Shown: in pieces, positions 1-8,635 of the stretch
Layout: each line of letters starts with the position of its first letter
Position numbering within the stretch: position 1 is the first letter of the stretch
Assembly: GCA_007116535.1 (NCBI GenBank)
Contig: SKIG01000082.1
Coordinates: 1 to 8,635, forward strand
Length of the DNA: 8,635 nt
Reading direction: 5' to 3'
From: Psychroflexus sp.
Lineage (GTDB): Bacteria > Bacteroidota > Bacteroidia > Flavobacteriales > Flavobacteriaceae
Translations under genes and position numbers: made by a program
The notes under the pieces: model-generated
Databases searched by the model: none
Told to the model about the DNA's origin: nothing
What the model saw: only the letters and a program-made list of their open reading frames with translations

Positions 1-1275
1 CCTCCAACAGGAAACAATACAAGTGGACCCACGTTTAGAGCATTTTTACCTAGTGAAAATCCTATACGCTACTTCCCATCCATGAGCACTATTTTAAACA
101 ACCAATATTCTAATAATTGGGAAGCCTTACCTTCTATACAAAGAACTTTAAATTTCGGTGTCGCAGTTAGAGATAACAATATGTTAGGTGGGCAAGTAAG
201 CGAAACTTCTGTTGCCTTGAGTGTAGTTGACGCAGGACCATTTAGAGTAACTTCTCAGGGGCAATCTGGTATCGTTTGGGAACCAGGAGACACAGAAACT
301 ATTACCTGGGTTGTTGCTGATACAAATAACCCAAGTGGTGTTAATGCTCAAAACGTAGATATTTTTCTTTCGCTTGATAATGGTCAAAACTTTAACATGG
401 TTCTTGCTTCTAATGTTCCAAACAACGGATCAGCAGATATAACAGTACCAAATGTTTTTACCAACAGCGGAAGAATAATGGTAAAAGGTGCTGATAATGT
501 GTTTTTTGATATCAATAATGCTTTTATTGCAATTAATGGAGAAGGGGGAAGTGAAGAAGAATGTGAAGAGTACGTTAATGACGAATCAATCGACATACCA
601 GATGGCGCGGGTCCAAATCAGCAAGGAACGCCTATTTTTTCTGAAATTGATGTAGAAGATGACGTAATTATTAGTGGTATTAAAGTTAATGTAGATATCA
701 CACATACTTATATCCAAGATTTAGTTATTCAACTCATTGGACCCGATGAACAATTCATTAATCTCTTTGTACGAGACTGTCTGAATGAGGGTGGTATTCA
801 AGTAACTTTTGATGATCTTGGAGAGCCAATTCCCGTGGAATGCAGCGATCCCTTAGCAGGAGTTTTCTCTCCATCAGACGCTAACAAATCTTTACAACAA
901 TGGAATGGTCTAAGTGCCTTAGGCGACTGGACACTTGCTATTGCAGACTTTTATGATGGTGATGTTGGCACACTGAATTCATGGTCTATGGAAATATGTA
1001 CTACAAGTCTTGGTGTACAAGACCAAACAGCAAGCACTTTTGGCATCTATCCGAATCCAAGTAATGGGCAATTTGTGCTCAACCTTGGTTCGCCTTTAAA
1101 TCAAAACACAAATGCAAAAATTTACAATTTACAAGGTAAATTATTACAAGAAATTGAAGTTAGAGCTGATAGGTTACAACAAAACATTGTATTAAACAAA
1201 GTTGCCCAAGGAGTATATCTATTTGAAATCAACGATGGTACTTCCAGAATGATAGAAAAACTGATTATTAAATAG
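1..1275 (+). CDS. Secreted reprolysin-like (M12B-type) metallopeptidase, C-terminal part, with P domain and T9SS sorting domain (5' end outside window)
   Basis: The frame is open from base 1, giving 424 residues before TAG; the ATG at 82 is internal, because the 27 codons before it (ending IRYFPSM) read as the same protein. Numbered from base 1, residues about 74-178 form an Ig-like repeat (GPFRVTSQ, VDIFLSLDNG, NRIMVKG-like SGRIMVKG) typical of Bacteroidota reprolysin-like proteases. Residues about 188-334 form a proprotein-convertase P domain (VNVDITHTYIQDLVIQLIGP, GDWTLAIADFYDGDVGTLNS), with two cysteine pairs (188/333 and 260/281) that may be disulphides. Residues about 345-424 are a T9SS type A sorting domain (GIYPNPSNGQF, QGVYLFEI, ending EKLIIK). 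Family knowledge: the sorting domain directs export through the outer membrane and is cleaved on surface attachment or release; P domains stabilise protease domains. The HExxH catalytic site would lie upstream and is not seen, so protease identity is inferred from the C-terminal architecture. Another P-domain T9SS protease family is the main alternative. Confidence 0.85.
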   Translation, partial: PPTGNNTSGPTFRAFLPSENPIRYFPSMSTILNNQYSNNWEALPSIQRTLNFGVAVRDNNMLGGQVSETSVALSVVDAGPFRVTSQGQSGIVWEPGDTETITWVVADTNNPSGVNAQNVDIFLSLDNGQNFNMVLASNVPNNGSADITVPNVFTNSGRIMVKGADNVFFDINNAFIAINGEGGSEEECEEYVNDESIDIPDGAGPNQQGTPIFSEIDVEDDVIISGIKVNVDITHTYIQDLVIQLIGPDEQFINLFVRDCLNEGGIQVTFDDLGEPIPVECSDPLAGVFSPSDANKSLQQWNGLSALGDWTLAIADFYDGDVGTLNSWSMEICTTSLGVQDQTASTFGIYPNPSNGQFVLNLGSPLNQNTNAKIYNLQGKLLQEIEVRADRLQQNIVLNKVAQGVYLFEINDGTSRMIEKLIIK

Positions 1276-1288
1276 ATACTATTAAATC

Positions 1289-1331
1289 AAAAAAATAAAT
1301 CCCACCATTTTATGATGGGATTTATTTTTTT
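1289..1331. terminator. Bidirectional rho-independent terminator between convergent genes
   Basis: A perfect 16-bp inverted repeat: the left arm 1289-1304 (seven A, then TAAATCCCA) pairs with the right arm 1316-1331 (TGGGATTTA, then seven T). The 11-nt loop can extend by an inner CAT/ATG pairing (1306-1308 with 1312-1314). The A-tract on one side and the T-tract on the other give a U-run in both directions. It sits 13 nt after the metallopeptidase stop and 1 nt before the ligA stop, so it can end both convergent transcripts. Confidence 0.85.
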
Positions 1332-1332
1332 A

Positions 1333-5674
<4,342 letters not shown>

Positions 5675-5705
5675 TGCTGATTTTTTTTATGATTTATAAA
5701 GCAAC

Positions 5706-5713
5706 CAAAAATA
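5706..5713 (-). promoter_or_regulatory. Possible -7 box for the pcrA-ligA transcript
   Basis: Read on the minus strand, 5713-5706 is TATTTTTG, an exact match to the Bacteroidota -7 consensus TAnnTTTG. It lies about 30 nt upstream of the TTG start of pcrA. No TTG element is seen at the preferred 19-21 nt spacing, and the region is AT-rich, so a chance match is possible. Confidence 0.4.
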
Positions 5714-5755
5714 AAAAATTTCAACTCAATAAAGTAAAAACAAAGACTAATATTC

Positions 5756-5785
5756 TTGAGAAGCTGTAAAAAGAATTTATCTTTG
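5756..5785 (+). promoter_or_regulatory. Bacteroidota-type -33/-7 promoter for the 5804 gene
   Basis: TTG at 5756-5758 and TATCTTTG at 5778-5785 are separated by 19 nt, a full match to the TTG-N19-21-TAnnTTTG promoter recognised by the Bacteroidota primary sigma factor. The expected transcription start, a few bases beyond 5785, would leave a 5' leader of only about 10-15 nt before the ATG at 5804, consistent with the absence of a Shine-Dalgarno. Confidence 0.65.
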
Positions 5786-5803
5786 AAATCCAAAATGTGA
5801 ACT

Positions 5804-6319
5804 ATGGAATTAATGGATTATATCTTTTTAGTTATTCCTGCCTTAGTAGTGGGAACTGTTGCTTATTATTTTTTTGAAAGACATACTTCGCATATAGAAA
5901 AAATGAAGCTGAGAGAACTTCATTTCAAACACAAAAAACAATCCTTACCCCTTAGACTTCAAGCTTATGAGCGCTTAGTCTTGTTTTTAGAGCGAATTTC
6001 ACCCAACAACTTAGTCATTCGTATGTCGCCAATCGGGGATGATAAAAGTCAATACGAGAACTTGTTGATTCGTGCAATTGAGCAAGAATTTGAACACAAC
6101 CTTACACAGCAAATTTATGTAAGTAGCGAATGTTGGAATGTGGTACGTGCTTCAAAAAACTCGACTATTTCATTGATTCGAAACAAAGCTCGAAACGAAG
6201 AAATAACCTCCGCAAATAAACTTAGAGAGGCTATTCTGAACTCACTTTTAGAAAAAGAAGCCCCGAGCGAAACAGGCTTGGCATATGTCAATAATGAAGT
6301 GAAGGAGCTTTGGGGGTAA
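5804..6319 (+). CDS. Membrane-anchored protein of unknown function, resembling the Bacteroidota DUF7935 family
   Basis: A 171-residue protein. One hydrophobic helix at about 5-24 (YIFLVIPALVVGTVAYYFF) is followed at once by charged residues (ERHTSHIEKMK), which suggests an N-terminal membrane anchor with a cytoplasmic C-terminal part. The rest is mostly helical and polar, with two stretches that look conserved: LPLRLQAYERLVLFLERISP (48-67) and a segment around 94-118 containing QEFEHNL, YVSSECW and NVVRASK. From memory this pattern matches a conserved Bacteroidota family recorded as DUF7935; that needs a domain search. No catalytic motif or known reaction can be read. The ATG at 5804 follows the promoter directly; M4 (5813) is a possible alternative start. 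The gene is divergent from pcrA and ahead of uvrA in the same direction, but a 190-bp spacer makes a shared operon doubtful. A link with DNA repair is only positional. Confidence 0.85.
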   Translation: MELMDYIFLVIPALVVGTVAYYFFERHTSHIEKMKLRELHFKHKKQSLPLRLQAYERLVLFLERISPNNLVIRMSPIGDDKSQYENLLIRAIEQEFEHNLTQQIYVSSECWNVVRASKNSTISLIRNKARNEEITSANKLREAILNSLLEKEAPSETGLAYVNNEVKELWG

Positions 6320-6509
6320 ATAAAAGTTGTTTTATTCAAAAGCTCAAAATATCCCAACCTTCCCTTAGTTTTAAAGTTTTCACAATAAATTCACTAAGTT
6401 TCTTATAAAAAGTGACATCCCCATTAATTTAATTAATTTTGGGTTGCTAAATTTTACTTGGAAAATGTAGAATTTAAGTGAATAATTTTTCAATACTTGA
6501 GCAGCTTAC
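6320..6509. other. Intergenic spacer upstream of uvrA
   Basis: This 190-bp AT-rich spacer has no gene. Just after the upstream stop is a short A/T-only inverted repeat (6319-6325 with 6330-6336, loop GTTG), too weak to call a terminator. A -7-like box is at 6434-6441 (separate entry). I see no Escherichia coli-type LexA box (CTG-N10-CAG), no tRNA and no riboswitch-like structure. Confidence 0.6.
6434..6441 (+). promoter_or_regulatory. Possible -7 box for uvrA
   Basis: TAATTTTG matches the Bacteroidota -7 consensus TAnnTTTG. The triplet 19 nt upstream is GTG (6412-6414), one base off the TTG element. A transcript starting just downstream would have a leader of roughly 60 nt before the uvrA ATG. 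The AT-rich setting makes chance matches likely, so this is tentative. Confidence 0.4.
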
Positions 6510-7697
6510 ATGAAAGAAGAATTAATAGAAGTTTATGGTGCGCGGGAGCACAACCTCAAAAATATTGATGTCAATATACCTAGAAATCAACTTGTTGTTA
6601 TTACAGGACTTTCAGGTTCCGGGAAATCATCTTTAGCTTTCGATACTATATATGCGGAAGGACAACGAAGGTATATTGAAACGTTTTCAGCTTATGCACG
6701 ACAATTCTTAGGTGGCCTTGAGCGTCCTGATGTAGATAAAATTGAAGGACTTTCTCCTGTGATTGCTATCGAGCAAAAAACCACAAGCAAAAGTCCACGA
6801 AGTACCGTAGGAACTATTACCGAAATTTATGATTTCCTCCGTTTATTGTATGCGCGTGTTGGAACTGCATACAGCATGGCTACCGGCGAAAAAATGGTCA
6901 GCTATTCAGATGAACAAATTGTAGAACAGATTATATCTTCATTTGCTGCCAAAAAAATCAATATTCTTGCGCCACTTGTTCGTTCACGAAAGGGTCATTA
7001 CCGAGAATTGTTTGAGCAAATTGCCAAAAAAGGCTTTGTAAAAGTTCGAACCGACGGTGAAATTGTCGATATCACCAAAGGAATGAAACTCGATCGCTAC
7101 AAAACACACGATATAGAAGTGGTAGTAGACCGAATTAAAGTTGATGTAAACAATACAAAACGCTTAAGTCAAAGTGTAACAACGGCGCTCGACCAAGGAG
7201 ATAAAGTATTGATGATTATTGAAGAAGGCAATAAGGACGTCCGCTATTTCAGTAGGAATTTGATGTGCCCGAGCACAGGTATTTCTTATCCAACTCCCGA
7301 ACCAAATAATTTTTCATTTAATTCACCTAAAGGCGCTTGTCCAACTTGCAATGGTTTGGGAGAAGTGCACGAAGTACTTTTGGAGCGAATTATTCCCGAC
7401 CCAAAATTATCCATCAATCAAGGAGGAATCGAACCTCACGGAAAACCTAAAAATAACTGGGTGTTTAAGCAATTAAGCAATATTGCTTTGCATTTTGAAT
7501 TTTCTTTAGATGACCCGATTGAAAAAATTCCTTCCGAAGCAATGCAAGTTATTTTGAATGGAGGAAAAGCTTCTTTTCAGGTGTTTGAAAAAGCTGCCAA
7601 AGTCTCTAAGCGAGTTAGCTACGATTTTGAAGGTGTTGCTAACTTTATTGAAGGCGTTTACAATCAAAAAGAAAGTAGTATTTCATTAAAACGTTGA
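6510..7697 (+). CDS. uvrA: Excinuclease ABC subunit UvrA, N-terminal portion ending at a premature in-frame TGA
   Basis: UvrA is the dimeric ABC ATPase that, with UvrB, finds bulky DNA lesions in nucleotide excision repair. This 395-codon piece starts as UvrA does (ELIEVYGAREHNLKNIDV). It has Walker A of the first ATPase module (GLSGSGKS, 33-40), a Q-loop and conserved region (IEQKTTSKSPRSTVGTITE, 87-105), the UvrB-binding domain (about 120-250) and the first zinc module. In that module C253, C277 and C280 are present, but position 256 is Thr (CPST instead of CPxC). It stops at SLKR followed by TGA, in the middle of the first ATPase module, before its signature and Walker B. The same frame continues downstream with UvrA sequence to the window end, and typical UvrA is about 940 residues, so this is a broken gene or a miscalled base. 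A protein ending here would lack a complete ATPase site and should be inactive by itself. The ATG is the first after an in-frame TGA at 6498-6500. Confidence 0.93.
   Translation: MKEELIEVYGAREHNLKNIDVNIPRNQLVVITGLSGSGKSSLAFDTIYAEGQRRYIETFSAYARQFLGGLERPDVDKIEGLSPVIAIEQKTTSKSPRSTVGTITEIYDFLRLLYARVGTAYSMATGEKMVSYSDEQIVEQIISSFAAKKINILAPLVRSRKGHYRELFEQIAKKGFVKVRTDGEIVDITKGMKLDRYKTHDIEVVVDRIKVDVNNTKRLSQSVTTALDQGDKVLMIIEEGNKDVRYFSRNLMCPSTGISYPTPEPNNFSFNSPKGACPTCNGLGEVHEVLLERIIPDPKLSINQGGIEPHGKPKNNWVFKQLSNIALHFEFSLDDPIEKIPSEAMQVILNGGKASFQVFEKAAKVSKRVSYDFEGVANFIEGVYNQKESSISLKR
7695..7697 (+). other. In-frame TGA interrupting uvrA at codon 396
   Basis: The codons around it read Ser-Leu-Lys-Arg-TGA-Ala-Lys-Lys-Tyr-Met. 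There is no frame change: the same phase is UvrA on both sides. As recalled from the family, Bacteroidota homologues have Trp here (KRWA followed by a Met-containing helix), so one G-to-A change at 7697 (TGG to TGA) explains it. Other Trp codons in the gene are TGG, for example W317 and the Trp of NEWK downstream. Confidence 0.9.
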
Positions 7698-7709
7698 GCA
7701 AAAAAATAC

Positions 7710-8635
7710 ATGGAAAAGAAAGATTGCCCCGATTGCCACGGAACGCGTTTGAAACCTGAATCGCTTCACTTCAAAATACACGAAAAACATATTGGCGAAT
7801 TAGTAGCCATGGATATAGAAGAGTTAAAACTTTTCATGGAGAAACTCCCTAATGAACTAAGTGCTAACGAGTGGAAAATTGCCGAGGAAATCGTCAAAGA
7901 AATCAATGCAAGGCTTCAATTTTTATTAGATGTGGGTCTAAATTACCTCAGCTTGAACCGAGGTTCAAAAACACTTTCGGGGGGTGAAGCACAACGTATT
8001 CGTTTGGCTACTCAAATAGGCTCTCAGTTGGTAGGAGTTTTGTACATCTTGGATGAACCAAGCATTGGCTTGCATCAACGGGATAATGAAAAGCTAATCA
8101 ATTCCTTAGAAGCTTTACGTGATGTTGGAAATTCAATCATCGTAGTCGAGCACGACAAAGACATGATAGAACGTGCCAACCATGTAATTGACATTGGTCC
8201 GTTTGCAGGGAAAAACGGAGGTCAAATCATTAGTCAGGGATCACCTAAACAATTATCTGAAGCATCAACATTAACTGCCGATTACCTGTTTGGAAGACGA
8301 AGCATCGAAATTCCTGAAAGTAGAAGAAAAGGCAATGGAAAAAAACTTAGCTTAAAAGGCGCATCAGGAAACAATCTGAAAAATGTTTCAATTGACATTC
8401 CGCTTGGGACGATGGTCGTCGTGACGGGCGTTTCGGGCAGTGGTAAATCTACTTTAATCAATGAAACACTTTATCCCATTTTAAATGCACACTACTTTAA
8501 TGGTGTAAAAGAGCCTCTACCTTACAAAAGCATCAAAGGCTTAGAACATTTGGATAAGGTAATCGACATCAATCAATCGCCAATTGGAAGAACTCCACGT
8601 TCTAATCCGGCAACTTACACAGGTGTTTTTGATGA
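7710..8635 (+). CDS. uvrA: Excinuclease ABC subunit UvrA, C-terminal portion (after the TGA; 3' end outside window)
   Basis: This is the continuation of uvrA in the same frame, open from 7698 and past the right edge. Numbered as one protein with the upstream part, it holds a CxxC zinc pair (CPDCHGTRLKP, just after the stop), the first signature motif (LSGGEAQRIRL, from 489), Walker B (LYILDEPSIGLHQ, D515-E516) with the H-loop region VVEHD, and the second-module Walker A (GVSGSGKS, 640-647) followed by INQSPIGRTPRSNPATYTG. About 230 residues, including the main DNA-binding zinc finger, second signature and second Walker B, should lie beyond the window. The ATG at 7710 is 12 nt after the TGA and preceded by an A-rich stretch, so re-initiation by a terminating ribosome is possible; it is an in-frame Met rather than a family start. 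The lack of further stops or frameshifts says the interruption is recent or an artefact. Confidence 0.9.
   Translation, partial: MEKKDCPDCHGTRLKPESLHFKIHEKHIGELVAMDIEELKLFMEKLPNELSANEWKIAEEIVKEINARLQFLLDVGLNYLSLNRGSKTLSGGEAQRIRLATQIGSQLVGVLYILDEPSIGLHQRDNEKLINSLEALRDVGNSIIVVEHDKDMIERANHVIDIGPFAGKNGGQIISQGSPKQLSEASTLTADYLFGRRSIEIPESRRKGNGKKLSLKGASGNNLKNVSIDIPLGTMVVVTGVSGSGKSTLINETLYPILNAHYFNGVKEPLPYKSIKGLEHLDKVIDINQSPIGRTPRSNPATYTGVFD

Noticed and set aside
6319..6336. AATAAAA/TTTTATT hairpin after the 5804 gene
   Set aside because: It is a seven-pair stem of A/T only, without GC pairs, and too unstable to call a terminator.
6115..6357. 80-codon minus-strand open frame overlapping the end of the 5804 gene
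   Set aside because: It mostly mirrors the coding frame of the 5804 gene, with no independent evidence.
6364..6398. CTTAGT/ACTAAG inverted repeat in the uvrA upstream spacer
   Set aside because: A 6-bp stem with a 23-nt loop is expected by chance in AT-rich DNA.
7695..7697. Selenocysteine insertion at the TGA
   Set aside because: The homologous position is expected to be Trp rather than Cys, and I see no clear selenocysteine-insertion hairpin directly downstream.
7671..7712. Frameshift as the cause of the uvrA break
   Set aside because: Codon phase is identical before and after the TGA, so no insertion or deletion is needed; only a base substitution is.

Overview
The window looks like an ordinary chromosomal segment from a member of the Bacteroidota (Flavobacteriia or a close relative). 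The DNA is AT-rich. The first gene ends in a type IX secretion (T9SS) sorting domain, which is essentially restricted to this phylum. Genes lack clear Shine-Dalgarno sequences. One intergenic region carries a full match to the Bacteroidota promoter consensus TTG-N19-TAnnTTTG. The protein sequences also read as Bacteroidota versions of their families. Genus and species cannot be told from the window.

Layout. At 1-1275 (+) lies the 3' part of a secreted metallopeptidase gene: Ig-like repeat, proprotein-convertase P domain, T9SS sorting domain. The catalytic domain is outside the window. A 16-bp perfect hairpin with A- and T-tracts (1289-1331) separates it from the convergent minus-strand pair pcrA/uvrD (5674-3353) and ligA (3330-1333), 22 bp apart and probably one operon. 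A 129-bp divergent promoter region follows (5675-5803), then a small membrane-anchored protein of unknown function (5804-6319, +), a 190-bp spacer, and uvrA (from 6510, +), which runs off the right edge.

Three genes belong to nucleotide excision repair or its completion: UvrA (damage recognition), UvrD/PcrA (removal of the excised oligonucleotide) and LigA (nick sealing). The main oddity is in uvrA. An in-frame TGA (7695-7697) interrupts an otherwise intact reading frame at codon 396. Downstream the same frame stays open to the window end and encodes the expected zinc, signature, Walker B and second Walker A motifs. The stop lies where, from memory of the family, Bacteroidota UvrA has Trp (KRWA), so it looks like a single TGG to TGA change: a recent nonsense mutation, a sequence error or, less likely, readthrough or reassignment. 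An in-frame ATG starts 12 nt after the stop.

No mobile element, CRISPR array, RNA gene, phage gene or defence system was recognised. I found no convincing undescribed system. The points most worth checking are the interrupted uvrA, its altered first zinc module, the non-ATG start of pcrA, and the repair-gene clustering.
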